Notes under the pieces: generated by a model
The model's database searches: none
Told to the model about the DNA's origin: nothing
The model's input: only the letters and a program-made list of their open reading frames with translations
Part shown: one piece after another, positions 1-7,702 of the stretch
How the letters are laid out: every line of letters begins with the position of its first letter
Numbering within the stretch: the first letter of the stretch is position 1
NCBI GenBank assembly: GCA_005239635.1
Contig: SBBQ01000013.1
Span: 1 to 64,000, forward strand
Direction: 5' to 3'
DNA length: 64,000 nt
Source: Uliginosibacterium gangwonense
Lineage (GTDB): Bacteria; Pseudomonadota; Gammaproteobacteria; Burkholderiales; Rhodocyclaceae
Position numbers and translations under genes: made by a program

Positions 1-1
1 C

Positions 2-310
2 GAGGGCACGGCGATCAGCGCGCCCAGTGTCGGACTGCGCCAGTCCTTCGATGTCGAGCCGCTGCCGGTGATGGCCACGCCCGCCATCTACGGCGTGCAG
101 CTCACGATGCTGGCGCGCAAGACCGATGCGGGTCTGGGCAAGGTCAAAGGCCTCGTGGTCAGTGGCGCGCAAACCGCAACCAGCGCCGACATCATCCTGC
201 AGGAGCAACTGGCGTGGCAGAGCACGCTGTTCGAGCGTAATCCAAACGGCAACGTGCCGTGGACGGAGGCCGCCTTCAATGCCGCTGAGTTCGGCGTGGA
301 GTCGGCATGA
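2..310 (+). CDS. Phage tail-module protein, C-terminal part
   Basis: The reading frame is open from the first bases of the window to a stop at 308-310, so only the last ~102 codons of a larger gene are present. An internal ATG at 68 exists, but the frame continues upstream without a stop, so I do not take it as the start. The protein ends four bases into the next gene (ATGA overlap), the compact packing typical of phage structural modules. I do not recognise the family from this fragment. Position upstream of tail-tip genes suggests a virion or tail-completion protein (inference). Confidence 0.6.
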   Translation, partial: EGTAISAPSVGLRQSFDVEPLPVMATPAIYGVQLTMLARKTDAGLGKVKGLVVSGAQTATSADIILQEQLAWQSTLFERNPNGNVPWTEAAFNAAEFGVESA

Positions 311-1878
311 CGGATCGCATCATCGTTCAAGACCTCGCGGAGGTTTCCAGCAAACCGACGCCTGGAAGCGAACTGCCCGCCTTCCAAGGTGAAGTGCTCT
401 CGCGCGCCACCTTCGGGGCGAGCGCAGCCAGCTTCACGCCGGAAACAGCTGTCGCTCCGCTGCCGCCCAATCTGGCAGCGAGCCTGCTGCTGGAATCCTT
501 GGCGGGCCCCTGGCCACCCATCGATGCACCGATCTTTCTGGTCGAAGTGCTGCGTCGGGATACCGCCTCAAACGCCATCGTCGCCACCGGTATGGATGCC
601 TTTGGCGACCAGCCTTGGCCGGATGCGCAACGCGGCGTATTTGCCTTCCGACACGATTGGATGGAGCCCCTCGTGGAACGGCTGGAGTGGCAGACCAGCG
701 TCACGCGGCTAGCGAGCGGCAACGAATCCCGGCAGGCACGCCGCCGTGTTCCTCGGCGCTGGCTCACCTACAAGGTGGGTAACGCTCGCCAGACCGATGC
801 CCTGGTGGCTGACTGGCTGGTCGATCATCTTGGTCAAGCTGCGCTGTGGCCGCTGCCGCAATACGCAGTTCACCTGACCGAAGCCTGCGAACGTGGCGCA
901 CTGGCGCTCAGCGTGACGGAAGCGGACGGGCGACAGTTCGGGCCACTCTCGGCCAATGTGCATCTGACCAACGACGGGGTGCAGGGCTGGCAGGAAACTG
1001 AGAACAATGGCCGCTGGATTTTGATCATCGCCGCCGATGGCTGGCAGATTGCGCAACTCAGCGATGTGGAAAGCGATCTGCTGTGGCTGGCGGAGCCCTT
1101 GGCACGCGCCGCAGCCGTGGGCAGCACCGTCATGCCCTTGGTGTGGGGCAAGGTCATCGACCCGGCGGATCTCACACAGTGGGTGCCGGGTATGGTCGGC
1201 GGCAACGTTCCCACACAGATCCAGCCTGCACCATTGCCCGACCAGGATGTCCTCGATGACCCATGGCTCGACGAGATCCCGATCTGGCCGGATGGCAACT
1301 GGCGTGACGATCCGACGGCCGCCGTGCAAGCCACGATCACCCGCCAGGACTTTTCACCCGCAGATCCGTGGGTGCGCCGGGACGATCCGTGGTCGACGAC
1401 AACTTTGCAGCGGCGCTATCTGGCCAGCTCACTCGATGAAATCGAAATCTGGCGGGCGCGGTTGTGGCGCACCCAAGGCCGTCTGGAAGCGTTCTGGCTG
1501 CCCGATGGCTTAGCCCCGATCCTGTGGGTGACCGTCGAAGCCGATCCCGAAGATGGCTTCCTGCGCGTAGATGGCAAAGACGTCTCTGCGTTCTGGCATC
1601 GCCCCGCCGCCTGCTTGATCGTGCATCCGGACGGATACCGGCAGTACGCCCTGACGGCGACCTGCCATCTGGATCATGGCGGTGTGTTGGTGCTGCGCTC
1701 GGGCCTCGACGACTGGGTGCCCGAAGGCAGCCGCGTCATTCGTCTCGTGCGCTGTCGCCTGGATCACGACGCCATCGACTTGTACTGGCACAGCCCGACG
1801 CTGCTGGAGATCACCCTGACCGCGCGCCAGTTGCCCGAACCACGCGGTAATGTCCGTCAAACCTACGAGGGAGAGTAA
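307..1878 (+). CDS. Phage tail-region protein, unknown family
   Basis: This is a 523-residue protein starting at an ATG that overlaps the previous stop. It is soluble in appearance, with no signal peptide or membrane segment. It is rich in tryptophan, proline and acidic residues, especially from residue ~300 on where WDDP-, DPW- and ARLW-type motifs recur, which suggests beta-rich structural folds. It sits directly upstream of a BR0599-type tail gene and the tail-tip protein, so a role in the distal tail is likely from context. I cannot assign a named domain. The next gene begins 5 bases downstream, so the two are almost certainly co-transcribed. Confidence 0.65.
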   Translation: MTDRIIVQDLAEVSSKPTPGSELPAFQGEVLSRATFGASAASFTPETAVAPLPPNLAASLLLESLAGPWPPIDAPIFLVEVLRRDTASNAIVATGMDAFGDQPWPDAQRGVFAFRHDWMEPLVERLEWQTSVTRLASGNESRQARRRVPRRWLTYKVGNARQTDALVADWLVDHLGQAALWPLPQYAVHLTEACERGALALSVTEADGRQFGPLSANVHLTNDGVQGWQETENNGRWILIIAADGWQIAQLSDVESDLLWLAEPLARAAAVGSTVMPLVWGKVIDPADLTQWVPGMVGGNVPTQIQPAPLPDQDVLDDPWLDEIPIWPDGNWRDDPTAAVQATITRQDFSPADPWVRRDDPWSTTTLQRRYLASSLDEIEIWRARLWRTQGRLEAFWLPDGLAPILWVTVEADPEDGFLRVDGKDVSAFWHRPAACLIVHPDGYRQYALTATCHLDHGGVLVLRSGLDDWVPEGSRVIRLVRCRLDHDAIDLYWHSPTLLEITLTARQLPEPRGNVRQTYEGE

Positions 1879-1883
1879 GCACG

Positions 1884-2672
1884 ATGAGCCAGAACCCATT
1901 ACTGGAAGTCGAGCTATACGCCTTCGCCAGCAACAGCGCGCAGTTCTACCTGACGCCGCACGAATTCGACGTCGATCTGGACGGCAATCTGTACGCAAGC
2001 CTGCCCATCGAACGCAACGAACTGGCGCTGGGAGCTGAAGCTGCGAAGGCTGGGCTGGATCTGAAACTGCCGCCAAGCTGCGATCTCGTGCGCCATCTGC
2101 TCGCCAACTCGCTGACCGGCGACACCACCTCGATCACCCTGCGTATCGGACGACGAGACACGTGGGGCGACTACTGGTGGATCTCAGGTACGCGCTGGAT
2201 GGGCCGGGTGCTGGGCGTCGAAGTCACTGACGATGTCGCTCGCGTTCGCTGCGAGTCGGCGCAGGTTAGCCTCAAGCGTATCGGGTTGCGGCGGCTCTAC
2301 AGCCGCAAGTGTTCCCACGTGCTGTATTCAGCTGCCTGTGGTGCCTCACCCATTTCCGCCAGTGCCCTGGTGAGCAACAGCAATGGCCGCAACGTCGATC
2401 TCGACGGTGGCACGCCCGGCAACGTCAGTGGTGGCTTGGCCGGTGGCTGGTTGCAAACCCCGGAAGGTGCCCGCCACATGATCGTCAATGACTACGGTGG
2501 CGGCGTGGAGTTGCTCTATCCGGTAGCCATTGAGGTCGGCACCGAAGTGCTGCTGACGGTCGGTTGCGACCACAGCACGGCCACGTGCGAGTCGCGCTTC
2601 GGCAACCTCGATAACTACGGCGGCTTTCCCGCCATGCCGAGCAAAAACCCGTTCTCGACGGGCGTGTTCTGA
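1884..2672 (+). CDS. DUF2163 / phage BR0599 family tail protein
   Basis: A 262-residue protein beginning at an ATG behind a GAGAG ribosome site. The N-terminal half resembles DUF2163 (an 'IERNELALG' strand followed by a short beta-rich domain). From residue ~135 there is the BR0599-type motif with Cys-Ser-His-Val-Leu-Tyr-Ser followed by Cys-Gly. Proteins of this family occur in tails of siphoviruses and gene transfer agents, usually immediately before the tail-tip protein, as here. A repeat of Cys residues late in the protein (CDHSTATCESRF) fits the family's conserved C-terminal zinc-like cysteine cluster. Role: distal tail assembly (family knowledge plus position). Confidence 0.8.
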   Translation: MSQNPLLEVELYAFASNSAQFYLTPHEFDVDLDGNLYASLPIERNELALGAEAAKAGLDLKLPPSCDLVRHLLANSLTGDTTSITLRIGRRDTWGDYWWISGTRWMGRVLGVEVTDDVARVRCESAQVSLKRIGLRRLYSRKCSHVLYSAACGASPISASALVSNSNGRNVDLDGGTPGNVSGGLAGGWLQTPEGARHMIVNDYGGGVELLYPVAIEVGTEVLLTVGCDHSTATCESRFGNLDNYGGFPAMPSKNPFSTGVF

Positions 2673-2690
2673 ATCCCTGGAGAAATCGCC

Positions 2691-2918
2691 ATGTGGTACC
2701 TCGTCGTCATCGTGGTGGCGGCGCTGGTTTCGGTCGCGCTCGCCCCGAAACCGCCCGAACCCAAACCGGCGTCCCTGTCTGACGTCGATGCCCCCACCGC
2801 AGAAGAAGGCCGACCGATTCCCGTCGTGTTCGGCACCGTGCTGCTGCGCGGCTCCAACGTCGTCTGGTACGGCGATCTGGAAGCCGATCCGATCAAGAAG
2901 AAAGGTGGCAAGAAATGA
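2691..2918 (+). CDS. Small phage protein with N-terminal membrane segment
   Basis: A 75-residue protein starting at ATG 2691, preceded by GGAGA. Residues 3-17 form one hydrophobic helix (YLVVIVVAALVSVAL), followed by a proline-rich linker and a short soluble tail ending in a lysine-rich KKKGGKK sequence. The section 'GRPIPVVFGTV' resembles the N-terminal region of tail-tip proteins that precedes their first domain, so this may be a split-off anchor or chaperone for the tip protein encoded two genes downstream. It ends in an ATGA overlap with the next gene. Function is not established. Confidence 0.6.
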   Translation: MWYLVVIVVAALVSVALAPKPPEPKPASLSDVDAPTAEEGRPIPVVFGTVLLRGSNVVWYGDLEADPIKKKGGKK

Positions 2919-3130
2919 CCACTCAGACCGTCATCACCATCGATCACGTACGCGCCGCAGGCCTGTGCGTGAACGGCACGCGCACATGGTTTGCGCGTCA
3001 CGATCTGGATTTCCGCGCCTTCCTGCGGGATGGCTGTGACGCCGACACCCTGCTGGCCACCGGCGATGCAATGGCGCAGCGGGTGGTCGAGCACGCCCGC
3101 AATCAGTCCAGCCAGCGGGAGCACGACTGA
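2915..3130 (+). CDS. Small phage protein between tail genes
   Basis: A 71-residue hydrophilic protein overlapping its upstream neighbour by 4 bases and its downstream neighbour by 1 base (TGATG). The region 'ARHDLDFRAFLRDG' followed by Asp/Thr-rich helices resembles small proteins found in the same slot of related tail modules. I do not know a function. Its fixed place between the membrane-anchored small protein and the tail tip suggests tail assembly. Confidence 0.55.
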   Translation: MTTQTVITIDHVRAAGLCVNGTRTWFARHDLDFRAFLRDGCDADTLLATGDAMAQRVVEHARNQSSQREHD

Positions 3131-5403
3131 TGGGTGGCAGCAGCAAATCGCAAACCGTTGGTTACCGCTATCGGATGGGCCTGCATCTGGCCCTCTGTCA
3201 GGGGCCGGTCGATGCCGTGCAGGAAATCCAGATGGGCGACCGTACCGCGTGGGGTGATGCCGACCGTGCGCCGCTACCGAACGGGCATGGGCTGACCAGT
3301 CTCTCCATCAACAAGCCCACCCTGTTTGGTGGTGACGAGCGTGAAGGCGGCGTGGTGGGTACCATCGATGTGCTGTCGGGCCATGCTGGTCAGGGGCGCA
3401 ACGACTACCTGATGAGTCGTCTCGGCAGTTCCATTCCTGCATTCCGAGGTGTGCTGTCCTTGGTGGCGCGCAAGATCCTGTTCGCGGCCAACAACCCTTA
3501 CATCAAGCCATGGGCGGTACGGGTGCGTCGCTTCACGGCGGGTTGGTTCGATGCGCCGTGGATGGAGTGGAACGCCGAAGTCCGCACCTGGGATGAGGAC
3601 GAAGGACAGGAGATCAGCGTCGGCATGAACCCGGCGCACATCCTGGTGCAATGCCTCACCGATCCGGATTGGGGCATGGGCTATCCGCAGAGCACCATTG
3701 GCTGGAGTTTCTGGAATGCGGCATGGGCTTTGTCGAGTGAGGGCTTCGGCCTCAATTTGATCTGGACGCGCCAGCAGCCCATCGAGAGCTTCATCGGCCA
3801 GGTCATCGACCACATTGGCGGCATCCTCTACACCGATCCGGAGCAAGGCACGTTTGAGCTGAAACTGCTGCGCGACGACTACTGGATCGACAGCCTGCCG
3901 CAGTTGGGGCCTGACGAAATCGTGCGGCTGGAACGCTTCGAGCGCGCCCAGTGGGGCGAGCTACCCAATGAACTGACCGTCGTCTACACCGATTGGCAAA
4001 CCGGCGGTGATGCGACGGTCACAGTCGAAAATCTTGCCGCCATCCAATTGCAAGGCGGCGTGATCAATCAACGCCGCGACTACCCGGGTGTTAACTACGG
4101 GCCACTGGCCGCGCGGCTAGCCTTGCGTGACCTGCGCGCCTTGGGTTCGCCGCTGGCCCGGATGAGTCTGACGGTGGCACGCGACACGCTGGAGCGTGCG
4201 CCGCTGCCGGGTGATGTGTTTCTGCTGAACTGGCCGCGCTTGGGTGTGGATCAGATGGTGGTGCGCGTCACCGGCATCGACACCGGCACCTTGGGCGCGG
4301 CCGAGTGGCGAATCGAAGCGATGGAAGACGTGTTCGGCATGAGCAACACCGTGCTGTCGCCCCCGCCACCGCACGTCGAGGAGCCGACCATCGAACCGTT
4401 GTCGCCCGCCTTGGTGCTGGCCGTCGAGGTGCCGTATTGGGAACTGGCCCGGCGTTTGTCGCGTGCAGATCTGGCCTACCTGACCGATACGGACACCTAT
4501 CTCGGTGCGCTGGCTGCCGCCGGTGGCACCGGGCAACTGAATTGGCAACTGGCCACCGGCGCTTCCAGCAGCGATCTCGCCGCTGTCGTCGGCGAGGACT
4601 ACGCGCCACTGTTCACGCTCGATGCAGCCTTGCCTGCCAGTGAGGTCGATGCCATCGGCGTCCCGGTGACGGCCATCAGCCAGCCGGAGAGACTGGCCGT
4701 GGGCCACTACGCCTATCTGGTGGATGCCAGTGGGGCGATCGCAGAGGCCGTCGCTGTCCTGGCCTTCGATGCTGCAAACGCGACCATCGATCTCGCACGC
4801 GGCATGCTCGACACCACGCCCCAAGCACATGCCTCGGGGACTCGACTTATCGGTGTTGGTGAATGGCTGGCATCGGAAGGTGCCGAACGCGCCCCGGGCG
4901 AGTCGGTGTTCGTGGGTGCGATTCCTCGCACATCGACCGATCAGGGCGATCCTGTGCTGGCCGCCAATGGGCAGCCGATGGTGCTGACCGGTCGGCAGGC
5001 TTTGCCGTATCCACCCGGTCGTATCCGCCTCAATGGCCAGACCGAGCCTGTCGTGGTTGCCGGTGATCTCAACGTCGCGTGGGCACATCGCGACCGCACG
5101 CAGCAGACCGCCTACCTCGTGCAGCAAGACGAGGGCGATATCGGGCCAGAACTTGGCGTGACCTACACGGTGCACATCCGCAATCGCAACAACGTGCCGG
5201 TTCGTACTGAGACAGGGCTGCTCGGCACCGCCTACATCTGGACGGCAGCAGTGGCCGCGCTGGATGCCGGTGCGCTGGGCGACCGCATCACGGTGGAGAT
5301 CAGCGCCGTGCGCGATGGTTTGAGCAGCTGGCAGCCGCAGGTGCGGGTCATGGATCGCGCGGGCTACGGCCTGCGTTGGGGACAGTCTTGGGGAGGTGTG
5401 TGA
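3130..5403 (+). CDS. Phage tail tip / host-specificity (J-like) protein
   Basis: A 757-residue protein, the largest of the module. The N-terminal ~120 residues begin with a glycine/serine-rich 'GGSSKSQTVGYRY' start and an 'ALCQGPVDAVQEIQMGDR' strand typical of the first tail-tip domain. The central section (~200-400) matches the phage-tail_3 type (an interface near 'LTDPDWGMGYP', then 'GGILYTDPEQGTFELKLLRDDY'). The C-terminal ~200 residues look like Ig/fibronectin-like beta repeats. Such proteins cap the tail, position the fibres and contact the host surface. It overlaps the next gene by one base (TGATG). Assignment to a J-like tip is by order and composition, not a named search. Confidence 0.75.
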   Translation: MGGSSKSQTVGYRYRMGLHLALCQGPVDAVQEIQMGDRTAWGDADRAPLPNGHGLTSLSINKPTLFGGDEREGGVVGTIDVLSGHAGQGRNDYLMSRLGSSIPAFRGVLSLVARKILFAANNPYIKPWAVRVRRFTAGWFDAPWMEWNAEVRTWDEDEGQEISVGMNPAHILVQCLTDPDWGMGYPQSTIGWSFWNAAWALSSEGFGLNLIWTRQQPIESFIGQVIDHIGGILYTDPEQGTFELKLLRDDYWIDSLPQLGPDEIVRLERFERAQWGELPNELTVVYTDWQTGGDATVTVENLAAIQLQGGVINQRRDYPGVNYGPLAARLALRDLRALGSPLARMSLTVARDTLERAPLPGDVFLLNWPRLGVDQMVVRVTGIDTGTLGAAEWRIEAMEDVFGMSNTVLSPPPPHVEEPTIEPLSPALVLAVEVPYWELARRLSRADLAYLTDTDTYLGALAAAGGTGQLNWQLATGASSSDLAAVVGEDYAPLFTLDAALPASEVDAIGVPVTAISQPERLAVGHYAYLVDASGAIAEAVAVLAFDAANATIDLARGMLDTTPQAHASGTRLIGVGEWLASEGAERAPGESVFVGAIPRTSTDQGDPVLAANGQPMVLTGRQALPYPPGRIRLNGQTEPVVVAGDLNVAWAHRDRTQQTAYLVQQDEGDIGPELGVTYTVHIRNRNNVPVRTETGLLGTAYIWTAAVAALDAGALGDRITVEISAVRDGLSSWQPQVRVMDRAGYGLRWGQSWGGV

Positions 5404-6011
5404 TGGAGCCGCGCATTGATGTTCATCTGCTCACCTTGAACGAGCCTGCCGAATGGCGGGAGGCCTGCATCGCCAGCCTCGACGGCGCGCCGATCCAGTT
5501 GCACGTTCTGCCCGGCATTCCGGGCCGTATCGGTGAGGCACGCGCGGCAGGCTACGCACAAGGCACTCTGCCACTGGTGTCCTTTGTCGATCCCGACGAT
5601 CTGTACGAAGCCAGTGCCTTCAAGCAACTGGCCGATGCGCTGGATGCCTGCCCGCAGGCCGTGATGGCCTATACCGACGAGGCGCTGACAGACGAAAACG
5701 GCCAGGACGTCGCGGTGCGGCGTCTAGCCTACAGCCGCTGGCAGCACGCGAACAGCGCCAGTCATGTGCACGGCCTGATCGTGATGCGTCGATCTGCTGT
5801 CGAGGCCGTGCTCAAGGAAACCACCGACCTCAACAACTTCGCCGACTGGCTGCTGACACTGCTCGTGGCCAAGCGAGGCGGCGTGCTGTACCTGCCCATC
5901 GTTGGGCGGCATTGGCGACAGCACCCGCATCAAAGCCATCGCACCGGCGATCCGGACGCTGTCCGGCGAATACGTCAAACCATCGGCCAAGCATTGAATC
6001 TCTGGAGATAA
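5403..6011 (+). CDS. Family-2-like (GT-A) glycosyltransferase in the phage tail module
   Basis: Taking ATG 5403 (behind GGGGAGG and overlapping the tail-tip stop), the protein is 202 residues. It has a GT-A layout: an N-terminal 'RIDVHLLTLNEPAEWREACIASL' strand-helix, then 'PLVSFVDPDDLYE' near residues 58-70. That supplies the DxD-type metal/nucleotide-sugar motif (DPDD) usual in family-2 enzymes. A later His-rich 'GRHWRQHPHQSHR' sequence lies near the acceptor region. An upstream in-frame start at 5376 is less likely because it lies inside the tail gene and lacks the ribosome site. It might modify a tail component or the host surface (inference). Confidence 0.7.
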   Translation: MEPRIDVHLLTLNEPAEWREACIASLDGAPIQLHVLPGIPGRIGEARAAGYAQGTLPLVSFVDPDDLYEASAFKQLADALDACPQAVMAYTDEALTDENGQDVAVRRLAYSRWQHANSASHVHGLIVMRRSAVEAVLKETTDLNNFADWLLTLLVAKRGGVLYLPIVGRHWRQHPHQSHRTGDPDAVRRIRQTIGQALNLWR

Positions 6012-6014
6012 ACC

Positions 6015-6365
6015 ATGTCATCAACCGACCCAAACCTGGGACTCAATTACGGCTGGACGCTCGGCGAAAGTGGCTGGGACACCGGCATGGACGCCAACCT
6101 CAAGCGCCTCGGCACGGTGGTCGGCCTGTCCGTGAAAGACCGCGACCTGACCACACCACCGGCCAGCCCTGCCAACGGCGACCGCTACATCGTGCCTGCT
6201 GCTGCCACGGGCGTGTGGGCAGGCAAAACCAACCAGATCGCGGTGCGCATCGCCGATGCCTGGGAGTACCACGCGCCCAAGATCGGCTGGCTTTGCTACA
6301 TCGAGGACGAGGCCAAGCTCTCAGCCTACAAGTCCACAGGCTGGAGCGCAGGCCTCGCCATCTGA
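6015..6365 (+). CDS. DUF2793 domain phage protein
   Basis: A 116-residue protein starting 3 bases after the glycosyltransferase stop. The core 'PPASPANGDRYIVP', 'GVWAGKTNQIAV' and 'PKIGWLCYIEDE' segments match DUF2793, a small beta domain found at the ends of phage tail fibres and in tail-associated proteins. In longer relatives it sits at the N-terminus of a fibre, while here the protein stops after the domain. A short free-standing fibre-base or remnant of a longer fibre are both possible. Confidence 0.75.
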   Translation: MSSTDPNLGLNYGWTLGESGWDTGMDANLKRLGTVVGLSVKDRDLTTPPASPANGDRYIVPAAATGVWAGKTNQIAVRIADAWEYHAPKIGWLCYIEDEAKLSAYKSTGWSAGLAI

Positions 6366-6387
6366 TTTCCCTTCCTCGTACCCACCA

Positions 6388-6424
6388 GAAACCCGCCCAT
6401 GTGTTCACGCAATGGGCGGGTTTC
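6388..6424 (+). terminator. Hairpin after the tail genes
   Basis: A perfect 12-base inverted repeat (GAAACCCGCCCA at 6388-6399 and its complement at 6413-6424) with a 13-base loop lies between the DUF2793 gene and the lysis genes. The run of three T at the 3' side is part of the stem and no long U-tract follows, so it may act as an attenuator between the structural and lysis sections rather than a full terminator. Confidence 0.55.
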
Positions 6425-6442
6425 GCATTTCTGGAGACTGCT

Positions 6443-6748
6443 ATGACCGAACCCGAACAACAACAGCCTGCGCTCGTCGAGAACATGCTTCTCTTGCGAC
6501 GCGAGGACTTCGACGAACTGCTGGACCGCGCTGCTGAACGCGGGGCCGAACGTGTCCTGACCCACCTTGGCCTGGAAAACGGCCACGCAGCACGCGACAT
6601 CCGTGAACTGCGCGACCTGCTCGAAGCCTGGCGCGATGCCCGCCGTACCGCGTGGCAGACCACTGTCAAGGTCATCACCACCGGCATCCTGGCCGCGCTT
6701 CTGGTGGGGGCCGCCATCAAGTTGAAACTGATGGGAGGCCCGCAATGA
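6443..6748 (+). CDS. DUF6127 family phage membrane protein
   Basis: The ATG at 6443 follows CTGGAGA. A much longer open frame extends upstream but crosses the DUF2793 gene and the hairpin, so I reject that start. The 101-residue protein has an acidic helical N-terminus ('REDFDELLDRAAERGAERVL'), a conserved 'DIRELRDLLEAWRDARRTAWQT' section, and one C-terminal membrane helix (residues ~78-95) ending KLKLMGG. This is the DUF6127 pattern, common next to holins and endolysins. Its likely place is the inner membrane, as an accessory lysis protein (context). Confidence 0.75.
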   Translation: MTEPEQQQPALVENMLLLRREDFDELLDRAAERGAERVLTHLGLENGHAARDIRELRDLLEAWRDARRTAWQTTVKVITTGILAALLVGAAIKLKLMGGPQ

Positions 6749-7221
6749 TCGAGACACTGCTTGGTGGCCTGCTCGGCGGGGCCTTCCGTCTCGCGCCTGA
6801 AATTCTCAAATGGCTCGACCGCAAAGGCGAGCGCGGCCACGAATTGGCAATGCAGGACAAGGCGCTGGAGTTCGAGAAACTGCGTGGCGCGCAGCGAATG
6901 TCGGAAATCGGCGCAGGTGCCGAAGCTGCGTGGAGCGTCGGAGCCATTGAGACCCTGCGCGAAGCCGTTCGCACTCAGGGCGAAAAAACCGGCGTGCGCT
7001 GGGCCGATGCCCTGTCTTGCAGCGTTCGCCCGGTCATCACCTACTGGTTTATGGCCTTGTACTGCGCCGCCAAGACGGCCGCATTCGCGGCTGCAGTGAC
7101 TGCAGGTGCTGGCTGGGGCACGGCCATCCTGCATGCCTGGACGGAGGCCGATCAGGCGCTATGGGCCGGGGTGCTGAACTTCTGGTTCCTCGGGCGCGTG
7201 TTTGACCGGGTGCGGCCGTGA
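6745..7221 (+). CDS. Holin, 3TM GTA/phage family
   Basis: The start ATG 6745 overlaps the previous stop (ATGA), giving 158 residues. The N-terminal part is a glycine-rich hydrophobic stretch ('LLGGLLGGAFRLAPEILKWLDRK' order), then a charged helix. Residues ~95-150 hold 'SVRPVITYWF' followed by two further hydrophobic helices. This matches the 3TM holin family used by gene transfer agents and many prophages to permeabilise the inner membrane so the endolysin can reach the wall. A decayed second copy of the C-terminal half lies at 14360-14646. Confidence 0.8.
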   Translation: MIETLLGGLLGGAFRLAPEILKWLDRKGERGHELAMQDKALEFEKLRGAQRMSEIGAGAEAAWSVGAIETLREAVRTQGEKTGVRWADALSCSVRPVITYWFMALYCAAKTAAFAAAVTAGAGWGTAILHAWTEADQALWAGVLNFWFLGRVFDRVRP

Positions 7222-7694
7222 TCGAGGTACCGAAGGCGGCTATCGAACTGGCAAAGCGCTTCGAGGGGTTTGAGCGCAAGGTGAAGCGCGGAATCGAGAT
7301 CACTGCCGTTCCATACATCTGCCCCGCAGGTTTCTGGACGATTGGTTACGGCCACCTCTGCGATCCGAAGCATCCGCCGATTACGGAGGCAGAAGCCAAG
7401 GACTATCTGGCGCGCGATCTGCAGAAGGCGGTGGCGGCGACGCTGCGCTACTGCCCGGTGTTGGCCACGGAGCCGGAGGGGCGGCTCGCAGCCATCGTGG
7501 ATTTCACGTTCAACCTTGGCGCGGGGCGGCTGCAGACATCAACGCTTCGGCGGCGGGTGAATCAGCTTGACTGGTTTGCTGCAGGGCAAGAACTACGCAG
7601 GTGGGTCTACGGGGGAGGTAAGCTACTGCCTGGACTAATGAAACGTCGGATAGCCGAGAGCTACTTGCTCGAGCAAAGATTACTGAGTAACTAG
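7218..7694 (+). CDS. GH24 endolysin (phage lysozyme)
   Basis: A 158-residue muramidase starting at GTG 7218, overlapping the holin stop. It has the GH24 signature: catalytic Glu16 in 'RFEGF', and Thr41 in 'FWTIGYGH'. Cys35 sits where T4 lysozyme has Asp20, the known Glu-(Asp/Cys)-Thr variant, with a longer loop between Glu16 and Cys35. The substrate loop 'DFTFNLGAGRL' and the C-terminal 'RRWVYGGGKLLPGL' motif are present. There is no signal peptide, so it depends on the holin for release. It ends 8 bases before the convergent transporter gene, marking the phage/island border. Confidence 0.88.
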   Translation: MIEVPKAAIELAKRFEGFERKVKRGIEITAVPYICPAGFWTIGYGHLCDPKHPPITEAEAKDYLARDLQKAVAATLRYCPVLATEPEGRLAAIVDFTFNLGAGRLQTSTLRRRVNQLDWFAAGQELRRWVYGGGKLLPGLMKRRIAESYLLEQRLLSN

Positions 7695-7702
7695 TGGCAT
7701 CC

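Noticed and set aside
4117-5175. 352-codon open frame on the - strand
   Set aside because: Lies wholly inside the tail-tip gene, with His/Arg/Gln-rich composition typical of GC-rich antisense frames.
6100-7134. 344-codon open frame on the - strand across the lysis genes
   Set aside because: It spans several coupled phage genes in reverse and is Arg/Ser-rich with no motif.
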